A stretch of DNA of 64,000 nucleotides, taken from Arabidopsis thaliana. Lineage: Eukaryota > Streptophyta > Magnoliopsida > Brassicales > Brassicaceae. Position numbers and translations under genes: made by a program. Of this stretch, positions 36,724 through 50,656 are shown piece after piece (within the stretch, counting starts at the first letter, position 1; every line of letters starts with the position of its first letter). The notes under the pieces were generated by a model. That model was not told the origin of the DNA, made no database searches, and saw only the letters and a program-made list of their open reading frames with translations. The stretch covers positions 15,501,001-15,565,000 of the forward strand of contig NC_003075.7 in the NCBI RefSeq assembly GCF_000001735.4. The letters are read 5' to 3'.

Positions 36724-39700
36724 TTAAAGCGAGGGAGGCTCGTATCTGCATACACAATCATATATGTTTCCTTTTATCAACTTCTCAGCCAATCTCTGAT
36801 TTTTAACCATTGCTAGCTGCCAAAAAGGAAGAGAAGGTTTCAGCCAAAAGTTTCAATAACAGTTCTAGAGCTGAAATTTTCTGTCAAGTGAGGTTTAAAC
36901 CTTGAGAGCCTCGCATTGGAATTGAGCGTTGAAGTTGGTGTGAAGTGCTCTTCCCATACCTTCCAAGACAACCTGCAATATTGTTAAACATCAAATAAAG
37001 AACAAAGCTTCTCTTTTTTGATGTGTTTGAAGTTTATGTCAGGTAGAAAACAGAGAAGGTTTTGTAGATACAAGATCAGCGTCTTTGGCAGCGGCTGCAA
37101 GCTCAGAGCTGACTTGTCTGAGGTCGATACAAGGACTTCCACATCCATTTTCAACAACCATCAATGGTGCTGACGTTGAATCCTTCTTTGATCCATCCCC
37201 TGGATTTACCATCGCATCCACAAGTAAGCCTCCCATTTCTGCCGCTCTCCTCAAGATGTCACAGTGCTTCAAGAGTAAAGACCGAACAAAAGAGTTAGTT
37301 ACATGAAAGAACATCATAAACACTGCACAGAATCGAAAGTTAAACCTTAGCAGCCCCAGCGACTATATCAGGCAGTTCCATAGCGGTCACGTCGTTAAGA
37401 GCAGGAAGAGAGTTTGCCACTAGAACAACCTGGGGAATCATAATAACATTTTGTTTAGTGTTTCCTCAACTAATTTCACAATGAAATCATTTGGTCTGTG
37501 CATTTGATTTTGTGAAGAGAAGATTACTATAGGAAGAGCTAGAGAGAGACACGTACTTCAGTCCCTCGACGGAGAAACTCTCGAGCAAGAGGAAGCATCC
37601 CAAGAATGACATCTGCTCCCGAGTTATCAACAAAAAGTAATGCTCTTTTATGTCGATGAGGCTGCTTACCTCCAGATCCAAGCATCCTTTCTTTGAAAGC
37701 ATCAAAATCGTCTACCTGATTTTACGGACCAAAAAAGATTTCCAGCTTCAAATTAACAGTTAGGAAAAAGTAACCTCAGCGGGGAAAAAGGGTGGTCTTG
37801 TCTCTCACCCTCCACGGTCTCTGCATCTTGTTGCGACTCATTCTGTATATTTCAATAATGGTTCCTTTGTGATATAGATCCACACATGCTCGAGATCCCC
37901 AGTCAAATATGTTTGCAGCAAGAACACCTTCTATAAGTGTAAGCAACCTTGCCTCCTGAAAAATCCGAGCACAATTGAAACACCAAGTAAGAAAAGTTGT
38001 CTCATGTATAGCACTGAAACGTTTAGTAGCAAACCATAAACCTACAAAGAGAGGAAGGTTAAAGGTCACAGACCTCGCTCATCGAATCAAGCTCCTCAAG
38101 TAAATCAGGTAAAACAGCAAGTGATGCCTCGTTCTCCCTATCAATTTCGAAGAAAGAGAGAGCATAAGAGCAACTCAAAGCAGGGGAGAGATAAGACTAT
38201 CTTTTACCTTTGCTTGATGCTTCTATAGGCATCAACAAACTGGAATTCTCTTAAGCATTCTTCCCTAAGTTCCAAGAGATTTGCCAGCCCCAGCTTTCCA
38301 TATGCAGCTGGCTCCTCCATTAATCTACAACCAAAAAAATTGTCAGTGAAAGGCAAAGCACAGAAAAAACAAGCTTTTCTTGAAGCGCTGTACTATGAAT
38401 TTTCTGTTTGATAGATTGTGGTCAAAATTGCACAGCCTTGACTTGACAGAGAGGTATCTGTTGTGATGAACCAAACCTTGCCAAATGAGCAGAAAAAGCA
38501 CGAGCAAAAGCATCACCCCGCCTTTTCGCATCCTCGGTTCCTCCTTCACTTGCTACAGCCTATAATCATGTCCATAGAATAATAGTACGTACCAGGCCTT
38601 AAAGAATCTTCACCACCCAAAAAGTAACATTACTGAAGATGGAAAAGAAATCCTATGTGTTAACTTTAACAGTTACCGTATCAACGAGGTCTGGCAAATG
38701 CTCGGACAAAACTTTGAGCCAGTACCTATACCCCACCAGAAAATAAACAATATAAGAAAAAGTGACTTCATCAAATAAAACCAGTGTTTGGAAGATCAGC
38801 ATCGACTTATAACTCACTCTCGTTCGCCTTGATCTGATAGATCAATCGTGTTAGGCTCATACCTGGGGTAAAACAAATCGATTAAACACACGAACATAAA
38901 ATCTCCAAAATCATGAACAAGCAGCAAACCAGGACATATATGTACAAGCTCAATACATTACTCAGGGACATGCCACTTACGTTTTCGGATCAGCTAGTAA
39001 TGGGAACACCTCCAATGTGGGCACAAGATGGAGAACACCAACATTTAAAGCACTGGCGTCAGATCTTAAAGCACTACCTCTGGATGATGGAACTTCAAAC
39101 CCTCCAAGCCCAGTCGTTTTTGATGGAGTCATTGGTACAGGAGCAGTTATTTCAGTTCCTCTACGCACAAACTTCTCCATCCACGAAATCTGAAAGCAAC
39201 CAGGAAAGCCTTTTTAAACTCCAAAACTTATCTAGAACAGAGTCAAGACACACAACACTTATAACTAGTTGATGTGATATCTCTCTACCATTAGCACAAG
39301 GAAAGTGGGAAAAAAGCACTTGATTCCATCTCGTTTTTGATATATACATAAAAGAAAAGAGAATATAACTGTGACAGATTTGAAAACGAGGTTTTTCTTA
39401 CTCTTGCTTTCTATTATTCGTTTGTCACACAAAATGATACTTTGTATATAAAAAGGAAAGAACCAGTAAACTTCACAGCGAAAAATATCCATACAAGCAT
39501 AAACTATGACTAATCATCAAGATTAATGATTGAGTATCCAAAAAAATTCAGTCAGCACACAAACCATGGAAAGGAACAAGTCATAGTGCACTTCAACAGT
39601 CTCAAAGTATCCGACCATCTCCTTCGGCCATAATATTCAGTAAGTCCATGGAAGATCAAACATTTGCCAAAAGATTCCAATTTCAAGAAAAGCATATTCT

Positions 39701-42700
39701 ACAATGCAACTGCCTAAAGAATACTATAATGGTAACCAGCATACACTTTACCCAGCACAAGGCATAAATGGTATCATATTCCCGCACTTTCATATTTTGA
39801 GAAGTCCCATGTCATTACGGAATTTTTTTGGCTGTCAGTTTCAAAGTATTAAATAGAACAAACTGAGACTTTGGTAAAGCGTAAGCTAAATTTCGTACCT
39901 TCTCGTCCAAATCACCGAGTGGTGGTCCGTGAATATTTCCTCCAGTATATGGTGCACCCATTGGGAACCTCTCAACCAACTGATGGGACATTAAATCATC
40001 CAATCCGTGCTTCTCATAGCTCATGAACGCACCTAGAGCACCCAGAAAACCTTCATGTCTCAAGAACATAGCTTGCATCTCTCCCTTAGACCTAGTGTAG
40101 TCAAGCAATAAATAAATAAGTTTGAGTGAAGAAGGTGAGTACGCATATCACATCTAGGTCAAGTTTACAAGTGAAGTTACCAGAAATGTACAGCAAATGA
40201 AATTGTATCCATGGTATATGCATGACCCCTTATGAAAAATCCTCCAAAAAATATTCGCTTCAACCCAAAGCGAAGGGCATTCAAGTACGATATCTACACA
40301 GCAACAAAACAAATCAGAAACTCATAATATTCTCAATAACTTATCACATTCACTGATCAAAACTTCCAAATGGAATCATGCTTAGGAATAAAAATGAGAA
40401 ACATTTAGGCTTATTCTTGCTTAAGAACTTCGTTGAATCCTTTGGACTCGCCAATGCATACCTGCCCAATATTGTATGAAATCATCCGCAACAGAGACAA
40501 GGAAATATCTTCAGGTCTGTAATCGTCCAGTTCCTTATTTTCAGATATCGCCTTGCCAAAACTAGAAGCTATTGTTGAAGCAGAGAGACCAATCTGTATG
40601 ATTGATTAATGAGAATTACTAGAACAGTAGTAATAAAGCATTCTGAGTTTCAATAGGAGAGTAGTCACATCCTATAACAAATGAGATCACATGTAGTTTG
40701 ATGCAAAGTTGACTCCTACCTTGGAGTAATCCATGCCACCATAAATATCACCAACGAGCATGTCAATGGCACTATTATCTCCCTTTTGGCTGAGTTCTAG
40801 CAATTCATCAAAACTGAAACAAAAGAAAACAGTGTAAGGTATAGGAAACAAAAATATAAAGAAATAATGTAAAATCAGAGCTCTGTAACCTCTTGCACTT
40901 CGTTAGAAGTCTTCCTAAGCCCCAATAGGTACCACCGCCAACATTAGTTCCACTCACACGTTCAAACTTTCCTTCACCATCAACCTATACTTTGAAAAGC
41001 CATTGCATGAAATCTACAGGTCCATGCAATCTTCTGACCTCCCAATTCAGAAGTTCAAGGAGCCAAACACACACTGATTGTGAAAAAAGTAGCAAACGTA
41101 AACAAATACCTTGATTATGCTAACACCAGATCCAACGTTCACAAGAAGATAAGGATACAAGTCATTGGGATCTATCTGTACAAATTCTTTCTCACCCTCC
41201 ATGTGCGTAAAGGCTTCATGTCGAATAGCCTGCAGAAAATGCAAGAAACTAAGAATAAATTCAAAACATACACATGCAAATAGACAAAAGAAAAGTAGAC
41301 TAATTGCAAAATTTCAATAGTCTTAGCAGAACTTTAAGTATAGTAAAACACACATACAGATATCCAGCTGTTTTTCTCTCATGTGACTCAGAACTTCAAC
41401 AAACAAATCAACCGGTCACATATAATGAGAGTCTGTCTTTACGTTTCTATTTCGCAAGTGCTAGTAATAAAAGGTACAAATATGTATGCAGAGACAACAT
41501 AAATGGAATGTTGCATAAAGAAAGGTCTTACCTTGAGCAAAAAATTTGCTCCAGAAACAAGACAATGCATTTCATCTTCTTTCTCAATACTAACGCCCAG
41601 CCGTTCCTTGAACAAGTCTGCAAATTTAAATGCCCCGCCACCTGTGACCTGAAAGATACACGTACGCTTGACTCATATGTTTAAAACAAGTAATAATCAA
41701 CTAATCAAAGCCGAATCAGCAAATCACATTACATGGATATACAAGACTTATAAATATAAAAAACGTTTCACCTAAAAACAATAATTATGAGGGTCTTAAA
41801 TGTTATCTGGTATCTCAAATGAAAGAGCGAGCTAAATATATGCAGAAGGAGCCTCAAAAGGTGATAAAGATAAAAACAATCAAGTCATAAAAATGCGATT
41901 ACCTTGATAACACCAGTCCCCAAAGGCAAGGTCTTTGAACTCCAAGGATAAGGATCTATTCATTTAGTTGAAAAGAAATGGAGAAGAAGACGAATTGAAG
42001 AGTAAATCACCAGAAATTGATCTTATAATACAAAACAACATTTCATACACTGAAAAGGATAAAAGTAATAATACCTCGGCGATGAAGCTGCTTGGAATGA
42101 ATAAAATCCAAGCACTCATTAATTTTGTGAGTCTCAAACTTGACAAAATGAAGTCTACCACCAAGAACAGGATAACTTCTCAAGTTGCCATTGGTAATAC
42201 CCAATCTCTCCTTGATCGTCCTCTTCCGCTTATCATCATCATTAGAGTAGTCCTCATGTCGTGAAAAATACAACAACTTTATCAAAGAACCTGCAAATAA
42301 ACTTAAAAGGGTTCATAATTCTCAAACATAGCACTTAAGAAATAAACATCGAAATTGCCAAAACCAAGAAGTGACACCAAATACTACTGGAAGAACCACA
42401 AGCACTAGATCAATGGTCAACTACAGTGAAAATAAAAAAGAAGTGAAATTTGTTGTCACCTCCGATATCAAGAGCCAAATGAGAGATATCATCAGACTGA
42501 TTAGGCAATAAAATGGTGGGATCTCTCTCCTCGAGGTTCCCCTGAATTTCGGCTTTGCTTAGATCAAGCTGAGGTCTAGAGCCTGATCTGTGGATCGGAG
42601 TACCAGAAGTAGAAGGAGCCATATTTTTATCAGCAGCAACAGAAACCTGAGATTTTGCTTCAGCTTCTCTTTTATTGTCAAGAATTGGATCATACTCATC

Positions 42701-42715
42701 CTCTTGACCCGCCAT
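36724..42715 (-). CDS. PANK2: PANK2, pantothenate kinase fused to DUF89 phosphatase
   Basis: First and rate-limiting enzyme of coenzyme A synthesis. Twenty-two exons, from 42460-42715, 42290-42075, 41955-41903 and 41648-41532 down to 36972-36901 and 36816-36724, all GT-AG, join in phase to 901 residues. An N-terminal disordered ~75 residues precede the eukaryotic PanK domain (HLALDIGGSLIKLLYFS phosphate loop, VNVGSGVSII, GTNVGGGTYWGLGRLL, FFGGFFIRGHAYTMDT). The C-terminal ~350 residues are the DUF89 metal-dependent phosphatase domain with its metal ligands in FVDNSGADVILG and ends RYEPPSL. The fused phosphatase is thought to act on damaged phosphopantetheine. The longest intron (39190-39898) was checked and holds no extra gene. 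Its 3' end faces RRP40B 186 bases away. Confidence 0.95.
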
Positions 42716-44051
42716 TTTTTTTTTTTATTAAAAAATAAAAAAGGAACCCAACCAAACCCAGAAAAATCGGATCACCAACAATTGCCTAATTCTCCCAAAC
42801 CACCACAAAACCCTTCCTTGCAAAGTTTAAAAAGTCAAACGACACGAACTGATGATGATAAGACTTTCCAGGGTAAAGAAGTAAACTGTTCGAGCTTTTG
42901 CTAATACGATTATACGACTAAGCTTAGAATCGCTTAAGCAGGCTGAAGCGGACCTAACTCCAAACAAAATTTGTATTTATATATAATTGTTTGTTAACTA
43001 ATTAACTACCACATAAATTTCCCAAAAAAAAAAAAAAACTACCACACAAATTTGTAGTTTTTAATGAATTTGTAAGTGGATTAGGTTTGGTGTTTCACAA
43101 TAATGACCAAACTCGAACTCCACTTGCCACTTATGAGTTTTTCCAAGTCATAGATGAGGATTACTGTGTTGGTTTCGATATCTTAATTAATCCGTCACAC
43201 TTAATTCTTTATGTTTTACGATTTTTTGAAGTTTAAGATTTTGCTAACATTACACTATTCACGATAAATCACTTTTTCAGATTTAAGATATTTTTCGCCG
43301 GAATTTAGAAGGTAGGATATCCTTTAAAATGCTTTTGTGAAGATGGATTATATTATACAATTGGACTATTTGGTGTAGATAAAATCTTATGTGGGAAACA
43401 AATATTTTAGGAACACTAAACCAAAAATACCATTGTTACATTTTTTAATGATAAAAAAGTTCACTTGCAAATGTAACAAGATACAACCTCGTTGGGTTGA
43501 TATGTTAAGAAAACTAGCTGATGGATTGGTTTTTCATTGGGTCTATTGGGCCAATGTCATGGGCCTGATGACTTTTATTCAGTTTCTTAAATTTATATTC
43601 CAGTTTAATATAACATACTCTTTAGTGTGTAAGCATTTCTAACCACGCGACTAGCCGACTACGCGAAAGAAAGAGAATTGTCATACTAGAAAACCGTTAC
43701 CACGTACGTAATTAAGAAGAGTCCATTATTTTTACAAATAGATCCCTTGGCCGTGTATTTGGACAATGCCGACATGCATCTTATGAATAAGGGCAAAAAG
43801 GACTTTCGAGTTTACTGGCGACCACAACTCGCAAGCCAACGCGAGCCTCTATTTATTATTTTGTATCCTTTTTTTTGGTAAAAGAATTTTGTAACAATAT
43901 CCATTCCCTAGCTAGATTCTTCTTCTTCTTCCTTGGATTTGTTCTCGTAAGCATTCTTCTCCAAAACGCCCACTTGTTAAATTTGATCCAGTGGATTTGG
44001 GTTTTGTTCCGTCTTTAAGCTCCATGGCGATTGCATAATTATGCTCTCAGG
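42716..44051. promoter_or_regulatory. Divergent promoter region PANK2/MRC
   Basis: 1.3 kb between two divergent genes. PANK2 leader lies next to 42716 (A/T tracts, then about 42950). MRC leader lies around 43900-44051 and contains a cttcttcttcttcc run near 43919. GGCCCA-like motifs (attgggtctattgggccaatg near 43537) resemble site II elements. No repeat or small gene was recognised. Confidence 0.45.
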
Positions 44052-46689
44052 ATGGGTTTCTCTCAGGCCATTCGCTTGAATCTTGCTTCCTTCTCCTCTC
44101 CCTCTCCCTGCGATGTTTGTTTCCTTACCTTTCTCTATATTATCCCCTATATTTTCATTTATATATCGCTGCTGATTCACAACACTTTACTTACTCTTAA
44201 CTTTATCAAACTTGAATTTTTGACTTTTGCTGGCCTTGTTCTGATTGTTCCTTGTTCTGGCTTAAAAAGATTGCAAATTTCAATACTGTTCCTTTAATTT
44301 GAATAAGTTTGCTTGCATCCATATTGATTAGTGTCTGTCCAAAATAATCAAACTTTTGATTTTGATTTTGATGTCGGCCATATGATTTTTTCTTATGCAG
44401 TATTGTTTGACAAGAGTAGTAAACCATAAGCAGAAGAGTCTTGTCGCATTCCCGAGCATTACAAGGAGAAAGAGACATCTTTTACTGAGTGTTCAATCAG
44501 TCTTGCACAATACAAGACCCAACATCAACGACAATGGCTCAGCTGAGTCTGCAAATGTTCTTTTCGATAAATTATTTGCTCGGACACACAGATTGGAGAG
44601 ACAAACCAATCAACACTCGGTTTATCCTGACGATGATGATCTCCCCTATTCAAACCTTGGCGTGCTTGAGTCTGACCTTGAGGCTGCGCTAGTGGCCTTG
44701 TTGAAAAGGGAAGAGGACCTGCACGATGCTGAGAGGAAGCTTCTCTCTGACAAAAATAAACTTAACCGGGCAAAGGAGGAGTTAGAAAAACGTGAGAAAA
44801 CAATCTCTGAAGCTTCGTTGAAGCATGAGAGTCTACAAGAGGAGCTGAAGCGGGCAAATGTGGAGTTAGCTTCTCAAGCCAGGGAGATAGAAGAGTTAAA
44901 GCATAAGCTAAGGGAAAGAGACGAGGAACGTGCTGCTTTGCAATCGTCCTTGACTTTGAAAGAGGAAGAGCTAGAGAAGATGCGTCAAGAGATTGCAAAC
45001 AGAAGCAAGGAGGTTTCTATGGCTATTTCTGAATTTGAAAGCAAGTCACAACTCTTAAGCAAAGCCAACGAAGTTGTCAAGAGACAAGAAGGTGAAATAT
45101 ATGCACTTCAGAGAGCTCTTGAGGAGAAGGAAGAAGAATTAGAGATTTCTAAGGCTACGAAGAAACTTGAACAAGAAAAGCTTAGAGAAACAGAAGCCAA
45201 CTTGAAGAAACAGACAGAAGAGTGGCTGATAGCCCAGGATGAAGTGAATAAGCTTAAAGAGGAAACCGTGAAACGTTTAGGAGAAGCCAATGAAACCATG
45301 GAGGACTTCATGAAAGTGAAAAAGCTTCTGACTGATGTAAGATTCGAGCTTATTTCTTCTCGGGAAGCTTTGGTATTTTCCAGGGAGCAAATGGAAGAAA
45401 AAGAGCTACTATTGGAAAAACAATTGGAGGAACTCGAGGAACAGAGGAAAAGTGTGTTGTCATATATGCAAAGCTTGAGGGATGCGCACACTGAAGTTGA
45501 AAGTGAGAGAGTAAAGCTCAGAGTTGTTGAGGCTAAAAATTTTGCGCTTGAGCGGGAAATATCGGTCCAAAAAGAATTGCTGGAGGATTTACGAGAGGAG
45601 TTGCAGAAAGAGAAACCATTGTTGGAGCTAGCTATGCATGATATATCCGTTATTCAAGATGAGCTTTACAAAAAAGCTAATGCGTTTCAGGTATCACAAA
45701 ATCTACTTCAGGAGAAAGAGTCAAGTTTGGTGGAGGCCAAACTAGAGATTCAGCATCTGAAGTCCGAACAGGCTTCTCTAGAACTATTACTGCAAGAAAA
45801 GGATGAAGAACTCGCTGAAGCTCGAAATAAATTGGGAGAAGTGAACCAGGAGGTAACAGAGCTAAAGGCACTTATGATCAGTAGAGAAGATCAGCTTATG
45901 GAGGCAACTGAGATGCTGAAGGAGAAAGATGTCCACCTTCACAGAATAGAAGGTGAGTTGGGCAGTTCCAAGCTGAAAGTCACTGAAGCTGAAATGGTGG
46001 TGGAAAGAATTGCAGAATTGACGAACAGACTGCTTATGTCAACCACCAACGGTCAAAATCAGAATGCAATGAGGATTAACAATGAGATAAGCATTGACTC
46101 AATGCAGCAACCACTAGAGAAACCTCATGATGATTACGGAATGGAGAACAAACGGCTGGTGATGGAGTTAAGCTTCACCAGAGAAAATCTACGGATGAAA
46201 GAAATGGAAGTTCTAGCGGTGCAGAGGGCTTTGACATTTAAAGACGAAGAGATCAACGTGGTCATGGGAAGATTAGAAGCCAAGGAGCAGGAACTCAAGA
46301 AATTGAAAGAAGAAACGATCAATGACAGTGAAGATTTGAAAGTGCTATATGCCTTGGCACAAGAGAGAGTCGGGGAAAAAACAATGGGTGATCTGGCCAT
46401 AGAGATGCTTCAGCTTGAGGCAGCTAACCTTGAAGTTGAAGCTGCGACCAGTGCATTACAGAAGCTTGCAAAAATGAGCACGGAACTGTTAACTCAAGCT
46501 GACATGAGCATTGAGGCCGACACAACTCACACTGTAATGCCAGAGAGAGGGTATTCAGAAGGAAGTAATGAGTGTCTTGGTGAGGTAAAAACAGAAGTTG
46601 TCAGGCTCTGGTCCTTGACAGAGAAACTCCTGGAGAACGCAGGAATCGTTGCTGGTACATCTACATGCATGGAAGGTGTAATTTTATAA
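44052..46689 (+). CDS. MRC: MRC/PII1, chloroplast coiled-coil protein of starch granule initiation
   Basis: Two coding exons, 44052-44114 and 44401-46689, give 783 residues. The N-terminus (MGFSQAIRLNLASFSSPSPC) is Ser-rich and basic, as in chloroplast transit peptides. From about residue 100 to 600 the protein is a near-continuous coiled coil rich in Glu and Lys (many REEDLHDAERKL-type heptads). The family name is MYOSIN-RESEMBLING CHLOROPLAST PROTEIN or PROTEIN INVOLVED IN STARCH INITIATION1, which works with SS4 and PTST2 to start starch granules. The assignment rests on gene order and the transit-peptide plus coiled-coil layout, since coiled coil alone is not diagnostic. Confidence 0.88.
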
Positions 46690-47839
46690 AGCTTTGATTA
46701 ACTTTATAAGCCTAATCTGTATGATTCTTTTGTGGATATGTAGAATTACTGGCGGTTAAATATGTTTACTTGTCACTGTGAGCAAGTCTATTGGAGAGTC
46801 TTAATCAAGAACTCTTTGCATTTTATAATAATAAATATTAAATAATTTAAAGTTTAGAGTTTTTATTGAATCTTTACAATTTTTTATTGTCCAATGGTGG
46901 TGGAGACTTTAAGAGGATTTCTTCAAAAAAAATAAAGATTTTAAAATAAAATATTATAAAGTTTTTTATTTGACAAAACTTAATAATTATTAGAAATAAT
47001 AAAATTGTAAACATGCATCATGACATAAAAGCAAAAAAATATATAGAAATGAAAATTTGAAAAAGGATAATATTTAAGCTTGATTCGGACCAAAATTTTG
47101 CCATATATATACTCTGATACTCAATCAAATCATATTTCAATCGTTCATGCTAAGTACAAAAGTCGGGTTTTGATACTTAATAATTACTACAAATATTAAA
47201 ATTGTATACATACATCATGATATAAAAGCAAAAAGAAAATATACAAATCAAAAAACTTAAATAACGACTAGATTTAAGCATTATTAAAACAATGCATAAT
47301 CCTTTTTTTATATAGTTTTTTCTCAGCCAGTCACAAAGCAACACAACTAAAGTCTTTAACAAATGTTAAAACTCTAAGCTTAGGATCAATCCTTAGCCTA
47401 ATATCTTGTTTTCATTTATTTTTATTACATTGGAGGTGGTCTAAGTGATCTCAAAACTAAGTGATTTTTAATGATTTGTATTTGTTTATTACGTAGATAA
47501 AATTCAGCCGAGAGTGGCTGCCACCACAAGGTTCTTGCCAAGGGTAATCTCTCGTTTAGGTGTCGTTGATAGAAAAAGGTTTGCGACGTACCCTGGGACT
47601 TATGCCTACAACAGCATGTATACACAGATAGTAGGCCGTTAGAGTGTAACTGATAGGATCACCCCTACTAGCATCGCCAAATACCAACCTTGCCCCTAAA
47701 TTTCCTTCTCTATTTTTTTGAGTAACTTTTTTATAAATTTTCAAACTCGCTCCCGCTTCTGAGTCTTTTTCCGTACGAAAGAGAGAGAGATACGTCTATG
47801 CGATTCTAGGGTTTTTCCGGCGAAATTTCTCAGCCAAAG
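46690..47839. other. AT-rich spacer with a ~100-bp direct repeat
   Basis: MRC 3' UTR is followed by very AT-rich DNA. Two diverged copies of a ~100-bp unit lie at 46978-47079 and 47175-47279 (shared acttaataatta, catcatga, ataaaagcaaaaa, tttaagc). They may be remnants of a small non-autonomous transposon, but no clear terminal repeats were found. ASY2 leader occupies the last ~100 bases. Confidence 0.45.
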
Positions 47840-50656
47840 ATGGTGGTGGTAAGCAAGAACAACGAGCAGCAATCGCTCATTTTGGTAAGTCACCTCTTCT
47901 AGCTCCAATTTCTCGTTCCTTGCTGGTGATTTTCGCAGCTGGATTTAGTTTGCGTGTGTAGCGTCCTGCGTCTAGAGATGGATTTTCGTCTTTCGATTCT
48001 CAATCACGCCGATACATATATTTTTGGCTCTGACTTGTTTGTTTTGTTCTTCGTTGTGTTGAAATAGACTACGGAATTGCTCCGTACTGCCATCTTCAAT
48101 ATCAGTTACATCAGAGGCCTCTTTCCCGTGCGGTATTTCAAGGATATGTCGGTTCCTGCTTTAGGTGAGACACTAACCATGGAAGTTTCTACAACTGTTT
48201 AATGGGAACCTGACGCTTTTGAATCACAATATAGATCTGAAGATGAAGAAGCTAATGCCTATGGACGCTGAATCACGCCGATTGATTGGCTGGATGGAGA
48301 AAGGGGTCTACGATGCCCTGCATAAGAAACACCTGAAAAAGCTGATATTCTACATATGTGAAACAGTAGATGGTCCCTTGATTGAGGAATACATATGTAA
48401 GTTCTTGGGAGATGATTGGTTAGTTCAATACTAGTGTAGTTCGCTGGTAAAATGGTCCGATTAATTGATACTCTCACTATGTTACTGCAGTTTCTTTCAG
48501 CTATTCAGATTCTGACAGTCAAGATGTCCGGATGAATATCAATATTACTGGAATCAATACCTATGGGGGAACTCTTAACTCCACTGCTGACAACTCCACT
48601 GCTGACATGACCCTAAATCAAATGAGGTGAAATTTTTTATCCTATTGTGAGGTCTAGATTGTTTTATCTTGCATAACCTGCTTAAAATTATTTCATGATT
48701 GTAGTGACAACACGAGTTCAGCTTGCAAAATGGTTCATACCCTAGTTCAGTTGATGAAGACTTTGGACAGAATGCCCGAAGAAGTAATGCATTTGTTACC
48801 TATCAGAGGTTTTCAGTTTACATCAGTTTCCATATTGCCAATTACAGACTTTGTTACTTTTTTGCTTCTGTCCAGCGCACCATTTTGATGAAGCTTCTTT
48901 ACTACGAATATGTGGTATGCTTTGCTTTCTTTTCGAATAATCTTATCTCACTTTCCTCTACTCTGAAAATTGATTGCCCATAAGAAAGGCTGACAGCTCT
49001 TATTTGAACCTTTTTGCAGCCACCAGATTACCAGCCACCTTTCTTCAGAGGCTGTTCAGAAGAAGAAGAAGCTCAGTATGTATGGCCAAAGATTCCTCTG
49101 AGAATGGAAATTGGTAATGTTAACAGCCAACATCACGTGTTAACTGTAAAGGTAATCTGATTGGAAGAATAGGCTGCTACTCTTTATACAGACATGTTTC
49201 TCTCGTCTTTATGATGTCCATCCATTGTGGATGATCTATGCAGGTCAAGAGCGTGCTTGATCCTTATGATCCTTGTGAGGATGAAAATGATAACATGCAA
49301 GATGATGAGAGGAGTAAAGGACCTGATTCTCTCCATGATGACCAGCCTTGTAAGGTTTTCACTAAGCCGAGTAAACTCATCTTAACAGAGAACAAAGACG
49401 CTGACCATGGAGAGGTTAATGAAGGTAAATTATTAGACAAATATTAAAGCAAAATTCGATTCATTGAATACAGAAAAGCTTCTTCTAATTACACCTATCT
49501 GTGAAATACTTCAAGATGTCAAACAGGATCAGGTTGAACATCAGCTAGCAAAGGTGAAGGATACAAAAGGAAGACCTGCCTCAATTGTAAGTGAACAAAC
49601 AGACAAACCATAATTTTTCTATTTGGTTATATGCTGAAACAAAACTAAACATTTTTCTTGTCATTGGTTCAGGTGCAAAATCCTATTCTGCAGTCTCATG
49701 AATATGACATTCGAAGGCTTAAAGCCCGTTTACAAAGACTCGAGCGTCATATATCTGTTCCGGATTCTCCTCAGGAGGGAATCCGGAAGTGGTTTGCTGC
49801 TGTTTCCTCGCAACTATTCTACAAAGTTATGGAAGCTTGTACACGAAGAAAACCAATTTTGGGTGATGCAATACTGTCGTCAACCGTTAAAGTGCAAAAT
49901 TTCAATGCAAAAATTTGTAGTAAATTGTTGAAGAAGCCTGCATCGATATACAGAAAGAAACACTTCACACTGAACAGTGCTTCCTTAAGAATTTCAGGCT
50001 TGGCAGGAAGCATATTTGCGTGGGCTGTTGGTTTCTGTCTCTTTTCTGCTCAGATTGGACATGTCTTCGTTCAGCCTAAGACCAGAAGTTCTGAGTCAAA
50101 GCCAAAAGTCACCATGGAAGAACTAGGTACGTAAAAAATAGATGTTGATTTGGTTTATTTCTGTGTATATTATGAATCGGAGCATGTGTATGTTATAAAA
50201 TGGTTGTTGATTTGGACATTTCTTCATGGAAGAAGAGAAGTTGACCCCTCCAAGTTCTGAACCGAAGTCGGCCCCTCCAAGTTCTGAACCGAAGTCGGCC
50301 CCTCCAAGTTCTGAACCACTAGGTACGTAAAAGAATGTTTTTTGTCTCTCTCTTTGTTGATTTGGTTTATTTCTGTGAATATCTATGAATCGGAGCATGT
50401 GTATGTTATTGCCTAGTTGAATTTCTGGAGTTGATGATGGTAAAGAGAGACAAAAAAAGTGGCAGAGAAGTCAAATAAATCAAAGGAGAAATCTCCAACG
50501 GAGGAGTCTTCTTCAACCACCCCAAAACCAGAGAAATTGGCTGTTATCAGAAGGATCCTTCCTGAGATATTTGCTCAACGATGTGGTCAAAGAAACAGTA
50601 GCTTTGAGGCATTTGCTCAACGTCGGACGACATATGATTATTACAACATCAGGTAA
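47840..50656 (+). CDS. ASY2: ASY2, HORMA-domain meiotic chromosome axis protein
   Basis: Twelve exons (47840-47884, 48068-48164, 48235-48396, 48491-48626, 48705-48783, 48876-48914, 49020-49151, 49244-49424, 49516-49586, 49673-50126, 50233-50322, 50460-50656) join in phase to 560 residues. The HORMA domain covers about 12-235 ([61 protein letters not shown]). A winged-helix-like region ([20 protein letters not shown]) and a charged tail follow. ASY1, the paralogue, loads on meiotic axes and is needed for synapsis and crossover control; ASY2 is less studied. Exon 11 encodes three copies of a PPSSEP(K) repeat. The last exon is read to the TAA at 50654, but an alternative final splice exists. The transposon block starts shortly downstream. 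Confidence 0.85.
50127..50459 (+). repeat. Duplicated intron-exon unit in ASY2
   Basis: The two introns around exon 11 are copies of each other. Both begin ctaggtacgtaaaa, and both contain a ~50-bp match (gttgatttggtttatttctgtg ... atgaatcggagcatgtgtatgttat) at 50143-50196 and 50357-50410. Between them, exon 11 holds three in-frame repeats of a 27-bp unit coding for PPSSEPKSA. Confidence 0.75.

Noticed and set aside
45108-45491. 127-residue Ser-rich minus-strand ORF
   Set aside because: Antisense to MRC coiled-coil codons (Glu/Lys heptads read as Ser/Phe/Leu).
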